Source: Morella rubra (lineage: Eukaryota > Streptophyta > Magnoliopsida > Fagales > Myricaceae). From it: a stretch of DNA of 64,000 bases. The translations under genes and the position numbers were made by a program. Position 1 is the first letter of the stretch; each line of letters starts with the position of its first letter. Below, in pieces: positions 34,434 through 46,836 of this stretch. The notes below the pieces were generated by a model. That model was not told the origin of the DNA, searched no databases, and saw nothing but the letters and a program-made list of their open reading frames with translations. The stretch is from NCBI GenBank assembly GCA_003952965.2, contig CM025851.1, positions 1 through 64,000 on the forward strand. Direction: 5' to 3'.

Positions 34434-37400
34434 GAGTTTCTTCATTTTGTTCCGAGTTTTTCTTATAGATTTATTTATTAAGCTCTTTCAGATGAACGAA
34501 TCGATTGTCCTGCCACACTGAGAACTGGCAATCCTCCATTTAATGCTGTTATACCAACTCATTTTCACTCTGGGTATCTAATTCCGAGACCTGTACGCGG
34601 TTTTCACGTTGACATTCTAGTCTCTGCTCTAAATTGCAGACTGCACACAAACCAGTGGATTTGGTGACATACCAGTCCCCCTTTATGAAATGGGGGAAGG
34701 CAGATCCAAGACGAAGGAAGGCAAAGACTCGGAGAAGAGTTGAATACTGGTGGGTCGGCAGAACGATATCTTGGTAGCATGGCTCTATGGTTATGTATCC
34801 TGCAGTGGGGAGCTTGATAGTTTCATGTAGTCATGTCATAAATTTGGACTTAAACATTATGTATTAGAAATATGCCTCGTATACATTCTTTTGAGTAATT
34901 ATTTACGTAGATATTCTTTTAATGCTTTTTTCATCGAATATCTATGCCTAGGACTGTATTCGAGCCGAGTCAAGCCGAGGATTGGCTTTTCAAACTCGGT
35001 TCGTTAGACATATATGCGAGTTCGAGCTAGAGCCGAGCTTGAATCGAGCTTCTGCAGGGGTGTTCGAACTCGGCTTCGTTTAAAATTTTTCATGTTCAAA
35101 CGAGCTCGAGCTTGATTAAAAATATATACATGATTCGAGTTCGAGCTTATTTGAGAAGCTCAAACTCACCCAACCAAGAAAATATGAGCTTAGAAAACAC
35201 AGATACACAAACAAAACTCAAATCAAGCCTCGACATATGGTGTCATAGTACATTATACACGACATATCATAAACACTTGACATTTGTGCGAACTTTATTT
35301 TAGAAAATATTTAGATTCATATATAACTATGTTAATTGGCAAAAATGACCTACAATATATATTTAATATATAGAGGGCATAACAAATCCTTATGGATAAT
35401 ACTCATCCATTCATATATCAATATAATCAAATGCATATTTTACTAATATGTGACTATTAAATATAAACCAACAAATAAATAAGAGACTTATAATACATAC
35501 AAATGTATCGAGCTTTTAAATGAGCTTAAATGAGCCGAGTCGAGCTTATATGAGTTTTGTTCGCGAGCTTAAATCGAGCCGAGCCGAGTTTAGAGTTTGG
35601 CTCATTTAATATTTGAGCTAGAAATGGTGTTCAAACTCAACTTGTTTATTAAACGAACCGAACTCGAGTCGAGCTTATATAAGCTGAGTTCGATTTATTC
35701 ATAAACAGCTCGGTTCATTTATGGCCCTATCCATGCCTAATTAGTTTAACATTTCAGAATAAAATAGAAACACGTTTTAATTCCCTAAACAGCTCGGTCA
35801 TAAACAGCTCGGTTCATTCCCTAATTTCACGTTGTTGGAGAAAGGATGTACGACAAAGTCGTCACGATTCGAACTTGCATAATAAAATAGTAGGGAATGA
35901 TTGGACAGCGCCGGTCCGCCGGAGCATTCGGAAGTTTATAATTTAAATCGAAGCACGGCATAATTCGTAACTAGTTTATTTTTCTTGGTAATTGCCTTGA
36001 CTAATTTTGAAATGTCACTCTTTGATTTGAAGCCAATCGGTACGTGTACTCACTCATATTAAGAACTTGTGGTTTTGCAGCTCAGTCGTACGCGCTGCAC
36101 TCTCTTTATTTTCTTTACTTGCCTTCTCACTGCTCAGCTCACTTTGTGCCTTCTCTTTCTCACACCATACATGAATTTCAGCTCCCATTCAAAAGACCTC
36201 TGCCTACAAAAAGACAGATAGAGAGACTGAGAGACTGAGAGAGATTTTCAGATCTCCAGCTGAAGGTAAATAGACAATCTGCCTTTTCGTTTTTGAATTC
36301 ATAAACTCATTCGCTCACACGTTTCTAGTTTGGAGATCATTCTCATTCTGTTCTGCTTTGGTTTTTCTAGTCCTGCATTAGCGATATGTTTGTGGTATTT
36401 TTAAGCAAAAGTGAAGCTTATTCGAATTCTACAACTATCGTGCCTTAGATTTCAAGTAGAACTCGAACGCTCTCTGACGGGCTTCGTACACGGAATGCTT
36501 CCGGGTTCCCATTGCGGACACTGGATCTGACGACGCTGCAGCTCGCTCTCTCTCTCTCTCTATCTCTCTATAAAAGTCTTTTCTGGAATAACAAACAGCA
36601 TATTGCTCACTCTGAAAACGTCATAGGCAACCAATCAAGCTACTCCCCCATCTGAAATTTCCTAGATCTTTCATTGGAAACAGCATAAATTCTCGGAGGA
36701 GGTGCCATTTTGACGCAATAAAGAATGTAAACACTTGAAGATTTACCTGAAATAAAAAGGTTGAAGACTTAGTTTGAAGGGAGATGGGTCATCGCTTCAA
36801 TGGCAAAAGGGGTGCACTAATCTAGGCTTCAAAATCACATATTATCATGGTGCGCCTTGATTGGATGCTTGGACTTTTAAGTATTTTGAGCCCATCATCT
36901 CTGATTCTCTTCAAGGATGTGTGTATTATGCCTTGGCTTATGTAGGAACAAGATTGCTCTCCAAGAACCCTCTTTTTGAAAGGGGTCGGTAATTTACATG
37001 AAAGTATGCATGTTGACTGACCAGCCTTACTCGTTGCATGTTATGCAAGTTCTTAAGTCATTTAGCTTTACGGTATTCAGTTGATTGCAGTAACTGACAT
37101 TTTTATTAACTGACCCCATAGACAGTATTGTCCATCAGAACAAACACCTGAATGAGTTTATTTTTTCATCTCCTTGACCTGCGAACAACTTTATTACTGT
37201 TTGTAGATATCTTCATCAAAGTTTTTGATTTAATAGCTAATATTAGAATTCTTTTGTTTTGTCTCAAAGTGTGACTTTGATATATGGTGAGTGTGTGTTT
37301 TGTCTACATCTTCTGCTTCTGCTAACTTGTCTCTGGTTATTTAGATTTTCCTATACATTTGGAGTCAACACAAGGCATCTGCAATTTCAGCTGGGATTAA

Positions 37401-37457
37401 CACACTTTTTCGTTTCTTCTTGTTTGGGTTGCTCGGCTTCTGCAGGAAGCTGACTGA
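34434..37457. other. Region between WD40-type and CIP7-like genes
   Basis: Contains the WD40-type 3' untranslated region, a transposon with a 7-bp target duplication (34944-35739), and the CIP7-like promoter and 5' leader. A leader intron is likely, from a GT at 36266 to an AG at 37445, twelve bases before the start codon. CT repeats lie near 36545-36570. Confidence 0.6.
34951..35732. mobile_element. Non-autonomous DNA transposon with CGAG-rich ends
   Basis: 782 bp whose ends are rich in the words GAGCCGAG, CGAGCTCGAGC and GAGTTCGAGCT in inverted arrangement, with an AT-rich centre. It is flanked by ATGCCTA at 34944-34950 and 35733-35739; extending leftwards gives 12 positions with one mismatch (TATCTATGCCTA / TATCCATGCCTA). 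Duplication length fits Mutator-like or hAT-like elements. No transposase. Confidence 0.75.
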
Positions 37458-40400
37458 ATGGAGGGTGGAATTGATGCCGATGCACCTTTAGATTATGCTG
37501 TAATTCAGATTTTACCCAAGGAAAACAGGTTATGATTCTTCTAAAGGATAGTATCTGAAGTATTTAGTGGAGATGGATCTGATGAAGACAGTTGATTAAT
37601 GTTCTTCAGACCAAATTACTTCAAGCTAAAAACTATTCTGCTAAAAGAGTTATCTGAATCGGTTCTTGCTCCCTATGTGTAGTTTTTTTTTTCCTCTCGC
37701 ATTTGATCAATCATCTTTTGCTACAACAGGATAAGATTTTTGGGGTTATCCCCTAGTTTTCCGTTTTGAATATCAAGTGCTTAGCTTTCCTGTATACCCA
37801 ACAATACTAAAATGCCTGGTAAACCATAATTGAATAAGATATTCAAGACTGAATGATAAAAACTTCGAGTTGAGTCAAAGCTATAGCGACTTTGAAAGTA
37901 CAGCTCATCTGTTTCTTGCTCCCATACTCCGCTTGAATCTCTGGTCAAATCTTTTCTTGAGCACTATTTCGAAAATATAGCTTGGTATGGATGGGTAACG
38001 CAGTTGTTCAACATGCTCCCTGTCATGGCTATCTCTGGATACTTATAGACATATGTATCATCAGTGTGTTGCTCTTGTTAAGTGGTTCTTGTTAGTGATG
38101 GATATTCTTCTCTGAAATGTTTGGGGTCAGGAGTGGGGCTGTTAGTTACGAGGCATTAATTTACAGTGATGACAAGGTAGAAAAACTGGCAACTGGGCTT
38201 CTTAAAGAACTGCTGCCGCATCTACCCAAAGTAAATGATTTGTTTGCCAAAGGATCTAATGCTAGCTTCAAACTCCAACTACCGGGAAACCTCAATGGCG
38301 CTGCATGGTTCACAAAATCAATTTTAACCAGGTTCTCATCATCGAAGTGTTTCTTGTTCCTTTTCATTTCTTGGGCTTTTTGTCTTTGTATGCTTCATGC
38401 GTACTAGGGTTTTGCCCCGCTTTTGCTCTTTTTTAATTAAAAGCTGCATAATTGTTTGAAATATTATTTGCTCAAAGGTTGCTCTTCTCTCTGATTTAGT
38501 TTGTGCATCTGTTCCTCTGAATACTACAACTCTAAATCTTTCTTCTCAGATTCCTACGTATCATTGGTTCAGCAGATTTAATAGATGTTATTAACGCTAT
38601 TGAAGACGAGATGTTTCAATTGGAGGAAACAAAAAAATTTCATCTCTCTTTATATGGCCAGGTCTATTTTCTCTCCCAACTTAAATTGATGTTCGAATCT
38701 GTATGGTGGTTTGTCAACAATTATTTTCTTTTCTCAGGACTGTGACAATCGCTATGGAACTTTGGAAGCAGGTAATTTTGGTTGTCTAATCATTAAAGGA
38801 AATTGGGTGCATTAAACACATACTTGTGTTGCTCTCACATGTTTCGTGTCGTCATGAGCTCTTTTATAATTGTTGCTGTTGATCAAACAAAGATGGCTGC
38901 TCTACTTGTATGCTTTTATTCTTCCATTTTTTGACAAAATCATATTTTTGAGAACTCTGTATTTTCTTTTAAGAGTCCAGTGAAAAATGAGGATATTTTC
39001 TGCTGTAAATAATAAAAAGGCTAAATTAATCTATTAGTCCATATGGTTTACGCTTTACTTTTCTCAATTTAGTCCTTAGGATAAATTTTTTTCTACTGAG
39101 ATCCTTGGGGCAACGGAAGTGCTGACGTGACTAAAGGTGAAAATAAAAAATTGAAATAAATCATAAAAAAAAAATTAAATAGAAAAATATACAGAAAAAT
39201 ACTAAAAAATTGAAAACCTTCACTCCTTCAAAATTATATAGTAAATTAAATAAATAACTTGAAAATGCAAAAAAAACAAAGAAGACAAAAAAAAATAAAT
39301 TGTAAAAATGAAAATAAAATGAAATGCAAAAAATACAGAAAATTTTCAAAAAACTCTAAAACGGTATGATCCTTTGTTTTTCCTTTTTTTTAGTCTCTTT
39401 TTTTCCTAATATTTATTTTTTTTGACTTTTTTTCTCTATTTATTTTCTTATTAGGGCCTTTATTTATTTTTTTCTGTCTTTTGTATTTTTTAGTTATTAA
39501 TTTAAATTCACAAGGTTTCATTATTTTTTAAAGAATTTTGAGTTCATACCTTTTTTAGAATTTGTTTTCATCTTTCTATAGTTTTCTCATTTGATTCATT
39601 TGATTTGTATTTTTACAATTTATTTCAATTTTTTCTCTCGTTCTTTTTTATTTTTCAGTTATTTATATGGTACAATATATTTGTTTCAAGGGTGGGTGGT
39701 CAGGTCATAACTTTTTTTTTCCCCTTTTTTAATTTTGTAATTTTTAATATATTTTTCTCATTTAATTAATATGTTATACTTTTATTTTATTTTCTATTGT
39801 CACCGTTAGCCACATCAGCAGTTCCGTTTGTAAAGTGGAGGAAAGGTCTAACTTGGGAAAGGGTCCCTACCCCAAGGATTTTAGTAGGAGAAAATTTACC
39901 CTAGGGACTACATTGGGAAAAATATAAACCATGGGGACTAACAGATTAATTTAGCCTAATAAAAAACTAGGAAGATTGAATGCTGAGTAATAATACAGAT
40001 CTACCTGGACTGAGACTAATGCTAGAATATATGTCTTAGAGCTTATGTTTTTGATAAGCCAGTTTGAGAGACAAGGAAATATTGGCTACCAATGGCAGGA
40101 TGGTTAAGAGAGTGTTATTATCATCTTGCTTGAAAAATGCAGATTGAAATTTCACGTAAGATACAAACTCAATTGAGACATAAAATTTATGTCTGAAGCA
40201 CATCAACTTTTGAGCATGTTGCTAGTGTGGTTCTCTTTGTTCCGGCTCTTTTGACTTCCACTGCTCTTTCAATCATTAACTTATGAAGCGAGGTCTTTCT
40301 ATTGGTTCCCTTCTGTTGTTGCTGTTGATGGTTGACCTCTGGCAGGGTCCTATATTGTTGATTCTCATGTTTGCATTTCTGCAAACATCAACAATCGTGT

Positions 40401-43400
40401 CTGACAGTTCTCTGAAAGAAAAACATGTACCTTTTGTGTGTGTGTGTGTGTGGGTGGGTTTTTTTTTTTTTGGGGGGGGGGGGGGGGGAAGGGAAGAGAA
40501 AGAGATGGTCCTATGAGAAACCATTATTGTTGATTCCGTAGACCTTGGAGAAAATGGTGTGATGCGGTTCTACCTCATGCCTTCTCTTCATCCCATATCA
40601 CCTGAACGTATCTTAACATAAAAGCGAAATGATGATCCCTAGATCGAGGATTGTAATGTCGCAACTTTCAATCTCAAACTGCTAAATAAGATGCCTGGAT
40701 GATTTTAAACATGTTAAGCCTCCGCCCGCCAATAAACAAAACATTATGCTTACAATAACATTTTAGCCCATGATTTGAGTGAATTTCGTAGTCCCTTCTG
40801 AATTAACTCAATTTAGTTAAACTTATTTTTTTTGTTCTTTATTCTTGTTCGTTGTTTTTTTTTTTTTTTGGGGGGGGTGGGGAGGTTGCAAATGTGATCA
40901 TTTTGTGTCATTTTAGTTACCACGTCATTTTCTGTTTGATAATTCATTTATCTTCACTTCAATTGTTGTTGTTCTAGAAAATACGGTGCTATGCTATAGT
41001 GGTTCCTTCAAGATGTATGGAAGTTCTATTTAGTGATATTAAAATCAACTTTTCTCATTGAAGCAGAATCAAGGCTAAGTGGACTGAACTTTAGGGTGCC
41101 TGTCAGCCTGTGTGTGTTTGATTTTTTTCCATATTAAGTGAAAATTTGGACATCCAGAGTTCATCAATGTTTATGGCTGTAGCTGTTCACTTTTTAACAG
41201 ATTGCTGCAACTTGATTGATGTGGCACCAAGTTCCAAGGTAATCATTTTTCGCTTCAATGTTTTGCAGTAGACTTTCAGTTTTTTAAGTCTGATTGCAAT
41301 ATTTAGATATTTATTCCATCTGCAATTGCATTAAATTTGATATGGGCAGTTAATGCAACTCGTTCGACATGAACAACCTGAAGTCAACATCTCTTCATCA
41401 GATGTTTCAAAGTATGTTGTTTTGTTTGTTATGTTTCAGTTAGCAGCTTTAGTTTTTTATGTAATTTATCAAGTTATTTCTTGAGCGCCACTACACGTGG
41501 AAACTGTGCTGCCAGAAGTGAACTGTTGCAAGCTATGGACTTGAGGCTTACAGCATTAAGAAGAGAGTTAACTGCGGCTTTTAACAAGGCTGTTGATGAC
41601 AGTTGGTCCTGTAAAGAAATTGCTGATTTAGCACAATTTTCTCAACATTTTGGAGCAACAGCTTTAAAGTAAGTTGCCTACCAAATAAAAGGTGCTTTGG
41701 TCTTCTAATTCAACAATGCATTTATCCATATTTTGCTGGTGACATAGTTAAGTTATCTGAATAGTTTAGTGCAGGTTTCTGACAATGGGATTTCATCATG
41801 TGATTCTGCATTGCAGGAATTCTTTGTACAAAGTTTTAGAAATGAACCAGGAGAGCCAGCACATTGATCCTGTAAATGATGAGAAGGCCTCATCAACATG
41901 CAGTCCTAAAAATGACAATATGACCAAGGCAGATGAGAATGCTCGGCTATCAGAACCGGCACATGCAGTTATACCAGTAAAATATGGAGTTTCACCTGCA
42001 AAAGTTGCAGAGGTTGAGAGGGAGAGCTCGACAGAGAGTGAGGAGTTGTCTGACTCAAGTGATGAGCATCAGACATCTGCAGAAAGAAGTCGAAATCCTA
42101 TAAGATCCGCATCCCCCAGACGTTTGGCATCTCCAATGCGAAGGATTCAAATAGGAAGAACTGGATCACGGAGGGCTGCTGCCTTATCAATTAAGAGCCT
42201 CAATTATTTTCCTGCTAGGGAAAGGGCGTTGTCTCATAGAGATGAGGCTGGAAACAATGGTGAAGACGAAGGATTTGAAGTACCTGCTGGAAAACATGAG
42301 ATAAATGTACATAGAATTAGTGTCCAAGATGCAATAAATCTCTTCGAAAGCAAACAGAGGGATCACGTTGTGGATTCTCAGAAACGAAGGTCCTTAACAA
42401 ACATATCCATCTGTGGAAATAAATCTGTATTGAGAAGATGGAGTGCAGGTGTTGGTGAAGCTTCTTCCCAATGTCAACCAGAAATTGTTTCTGAAGACTA
42501 TGCTCCAGTGACTCTCATAAATGCGGCAGATGTTGATATTTCAGTCTCTTCTGAAGAAGTGATATTGGAGACTGAATTTAGATCTAAAGTTCAGAATCTT
42601 GTGGAGACAGATGGAGCTGATGTGGGGTTTGATGAGGAGAAAGACGAAGGATATGATCCAAGATATACTCCAGCAGACACAAATGACTTTCCAGCACATG
42701 TTAAAGAAATCAAAGGAGAGGAAATTCATAGAGAATTAACAGCCGCGAAAGAGTGGAATAGAAAAAATGAAGCAGAGCTGGACAAAATAATGGTGCAAGT
42801 AAAGGAAAATAAGCCCATTAGGCACGCTAAGCCTCAAACTAGCAGAAATAAAAATTCTTCTTCTGAGCAGAAATGTGGCTTTTATGACCACTATAAGGAG
42901 AAGAGGTCTGAAAAACTCAGAGGACAAAATGCTAGAAAGGGAGCTGAGAAAGAAACACAGTTTAGACCAATGCAGCAAATTCTTAATGGGAGTAAAGCTG
43001 AAATGGCCTCCAAGAATGGGAATGATGGTAAAAGAGTTGTTATGCATAATCCCCAGGGATCACATAAACGTTCATCTCGACTGGTTAATCCCAAAAGAGA
43101 AATCTCAAAGCCATCTGTTACAAGCATTGTTTCATCAAAAGCAACACCCCTGCCTGCTACACGTAAATCATGGCCATCAACACCATCACCAAGAACAAGA
43201 GGGACATCACCAGGTAAAACTCCTGGTGGCATATCTTCTGCTGTAACTACACCAACACGTCTGAAATGCCATCCAGCACCATCACTTCCTCAACCAAGCC
43301 TAAAAGCTGAAAATTCCCTGCCGCGGCAGAGAAATGTAAAGGTTACACGGAGTGATCATGACAGGACCGTGAAGGGTGTGAATGAGAAAAGGCAAGAAAG

Positions 43401-44872
43401 AATGCCAAGCTCTAGCAAAACTACCAAAATAAAGTCTGTGAAAGGTTCTGGAGATTGTTCTGGTGTGGTTCCCAAAAAGCCTAGTTTCTATGACAAAGTG
43501 CCTAAGAAAAGCAGTGTAGTCCCCCTGGATTCAAAACCTTTTCTCCGTAAGGGTTCACGGACTGTCCCTGGTGTTAGTCCTGTTAACAAGAAAAAAGATT
43601 CTCCTCAGTTGGATGAATCTGTGACAAGCTGCAGAAACTTAGGGGAACATCAAGAGAGTGAGGCAATTGTTAGTGCTTCTGACATGGTCAGCCAGCATCA
43701 AGGGGGAGATGATGTGTCACTGAATCTTCACGATGGAGCTGGGCAATCTGGAACTCAGATAAATAACCACCAGCAATGTGGTGAGACTGAGACCTTTGAA
43801 CAAGTTGCTGCTCATGGGGATAACGACTTCAACAATAAGGCAGAGAGTTCAGTGGAACTTCAAGCTGAAGAAGAATCAATAGTTTCCCCCAGTGCCTGGG
43901 TGGAAATGGAAGAGCACGAGCAACTACCTATTCCATCTGATCTCAGCATATCTCAACATGCATCTCCAGCCAATGTTGCACCTGTTGGATGGTCAAGTCT
44001 ACGTGTCCGCCATTCTTTGTCCCAGATGCTGCAAGAAGAAAGTAGTGAACCTGAAAGCATTGAGTGGGGAAATGCTGAAAATCCTCCTGTCATAGTCTGC
44101 CAAAAGGATGCACCTAAAGGATTGAAAAGGCTTTTGAAGTTTGCTCGAAAGAGCAAGGGGGATGCTAATGGTACTGGTTGGTCTAGCCCATCCGTCTTTT
44201 CTGAAGGTGAGGATGATGCTGAGGAGTCTAAATTGTTCTATAAGAGAAATGCCGACAATCTTCTTAGAAAGGCTGCTCTTCAAGCGAAGAACTTTGCACA
44301 GCAAAAGACTTCATTATGTGAAAACCACGGAAGAAGTTTGGATTCTGGTGAACTACTCCCTGGTATATTTTCCACTTCCCTGTGCTTTTTCCCTGAACAT
44401 TTTTCTCCCCCACCCTATTGTTAATAATCCTTGTACGCCGTAACATTGCATCCTCATCTTCTTGAACTCCTCCATTTAGTCACCATTACTACTAAAAATA
44501 GTTATAGGTTAGGTTTTCTTAGTTTGATCCGTTTCTGACCGACTGTGATGCTGTATGTCATGAATGTTCTGTATACAGCTCAATCAAATTTAAGCAAACT
44601 CAATGATCACTTTCGTTCTCACAAGATGCAAGAGAGCTGTGACTCAGCTTTGGCCCCCGCCACTAAAGGTTAGCGTTCATTGATGATCTGCATGTCCAAA
44701 ACTCTTGATCCTTTTGTTTGATATAGGTTCTCTCCATTCCTTGCTATTATTAATCTTTTTCTGATTTCAGTCATCCAATAAGCTTGACTATGTTCGTGTT
44801 TCAGCTGCAAGGTCGTTCTTCTCTCTTTCTGCATTTAGGGGAAGTAAACCAAATGAGACAAAGCATCAGTGA
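37458..44872 (+). CDS. COP1-interacting protein 7 (CIP7)-like protein
   Basis: Ten exons: 37458-37528, 38146-38331, 38550-38661, 38738-38771, 41201-41238, 41350-41411, 41516-41668, 41817-44362, 44579-44668 and 44805-44872. Phases close to give 1119 aa. CIP7 is a nuclear protein tied to COP1 and light-regulated gene expression; relatives of this type share the same N- and C-terminal blocks. Seen: [68 protein letters not shown] and [19 protein letters not shown] in the first 220 residues; then a long, charged, disordered, Ser/Pro/Lys-rich middle in exon 8; then [15 protein letters not shown] and [27 protein letters not shown]; and the C-terminal [11 protein letters not shown]. Basic clusters could serve as nuclear signals. 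Exons 4 to 7 are tiny. Intron 4 holds a 938-bp transposon. Confidence 0.92.
39010..39965. mobile_element. Mutator-type MITE with 9-bp target duplication
   Basis: Element 39019-39956 (938 bp) with long terminal inverted repeats of about 110 bp (starting GGCTAAATTAATC at the left, complement at the right end) and flanking duplication TAATAAAAA at 39010-39018 and 39957-39965. Its interior is AT-rich and non-coding. It sits in intron 4 of the CIP7-like gene. Long TIRs and a 9-bp duplication are typical of Mutator-like elements. Confidence 0.92.
40437..40490. repeat. GT repeat, T-run and G-run
   Basis: GTGTGT followed by T and G homopolymers in intron 4 of the CIP7-like gene; a similar T/G tract lies at 40855-40885. 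Low-complexity only. Confidence 0.8.
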
Positions 44873-46836
44873 TGATAAGGATCATCATATAAGATAAACT
44901 GTTAATTATCTGCCTTCTCTCTAGTGCAATGTACAAGCAAAGCAAAAGTATCTGGCTCTTCCTACGCTGCTGTACTCCATAATGTTTTGCATGTAGAGAT
45001 GATGGCGTCATCCCTATGCTTGCAGGTTGCGTTGGTGAGAGAAGGGGGTCTCTGTAACTTCGAACCGTCATGGTATTTGATTTGAATCCCTGTGAACATC
45101 TGATTGCTCTTTGTGAAATTTAGGATGGCAAACATTAATGACTTCGTAATTGGTGTACTCCGTGAGAATTTGATCAGGTTTTTTACTTGGTAGATGCCTA
45201 CTTTAGTGTATCCAATTAGCAAAAGTAAGCTTTGCTTAGGTCTACGTTATTGAGATAGCTCGATTCCTGTATTGCCTCTACATGTTCTTTAATCCCATGG
45301 ATCCACATTTTAAGCTGCCTCTTCAAGGTCATCTTGTAACTCGACCCAGTTAATACAAAATTTCATCTGGATCACCAACGCTGTGAGAAGTGTTGAGACT
45401 CACCCTGTCTAATAAGATTGGTCGCTGGACAAGAGCCTGTATGCTGGTTCGAGCTGTCTCTTAGTTTTGAACACTAATGCCCGGAGGAAGGGGGCAACGA
45501 AAGAAAAATTCGGGCCCTTACTTTTAAAGGGAAAAGAAGAAGAAAGACATTCGTGGACTGCTTTCTTGAGCATCACCTTACAGTTTCATTTCTTTAGCTT
45601 GCATCGCCAAGACTTAAATTGCAAAACGGTTGGGTGACGATGACACTATTATGACCGTTACTATCACTACTGTTCATAGTATTTTTGTGTAATTATGATA
45701 GACTGGAAGGGAAGAGGATACGGCCAACTACCATCACTATCGCTACTGTCAATATAATTATTGTATCATTATTATATAGCTCATATTGTTTGAAATTTTA
45801 CACTGACATCATTAAATGATATAAGATAGACATCCCTCTCTAAATTGCATGTGTAATTTGAGCCAAGAATTTTAGAGGATGTCAATTTGACTATAACCAA
45901 CTTGCTGGTTTATGCATCTTGAATCAAGTTGGATAATTTATCTTGAATCTTGTAATAGTATGTGAAGTATTTATTATTCACGCTTACTTTTAAGTCTCAA
46001 ATTATCAAAACCATTCCCTCGAGTTTTAAATAAAGAATTTCCTTTACTTGCATTATTGCATATATTTTTTCAGGTAGAGACTTTTTCACTTTCGTGTATA
46101 AGCTTTTTTGTAGCTCGAGGGCAACAGATTACGAGTCGAAAGACTGGAGACTTCAAAGTCTCTTCTCTCTTCTAGTATCTAATGGGGATTGCTAATGGTG
46201 ATATTCAGATCCATTGACAAGTCAACAAAAACATTTAAAAAGTTCTTTCTCGTGACTTTTTATTTTTTATTTTTTTTTATGATATCCTTAGTTGATCTCA
46301 TTAACAACTTAACAATCACCGTGTGGAACTCCAGTTTTACGCTTAAAATGGTTTTGAGCAGTTTCATCGAAACACCTCTTTAAATCAAAATTTAAATGAT
46401 TTATTGCACGACCCTTTTATCGAGAGTGCATGTGCTTCAATACTTGTGTCACATGACTCAACCACTAGAGTTTTACCAACTTTTACTAGTATTTTATCAA
46501 CAAAATATGCCAACCCAACTTCAGACCTACCATAAACGTAACTTCAAGCACTGCCCCCAGCTGCTCAAAAACTATCATGTGGGCTCCTAGCATCTCTACA
46601 AAACATTGCGCATGCCACTGAAGTAGCCGACTCCATGGCAAGAAAAAAAATTAGAATGTACAAGTCTCAATAGATCAAATGTAACTCACTAGGCAAAACT
46701 AGGTCTGGTGATGTTCAGAGCATTAGCCACGACTAGTAGATAGCACTGAAAAAATTTGTATTGTTAGCATTATATTCTCATCTGAAATTTCTCCTGAGTA
46801 AGACTGAAAGGACCGGACCTTTATTGAACAAGCTTG
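44873..46836. other. Convergent intergenic region
   Basis: Between the 3' ends of the CIP7-like and SET-domain genes. AT-rich, with short frames lacking any recognisable product. I see no repeat or RNA gene. Confidence 0.6.

Noticed and set aside
42541..43246. Antisense and shifted frames over the CIP7-like exon 8
   Set aside because: They are shadows of a 2.5-kb coding exon whose own frame carries conserved blocks and agrees with neighbouring splice phases.
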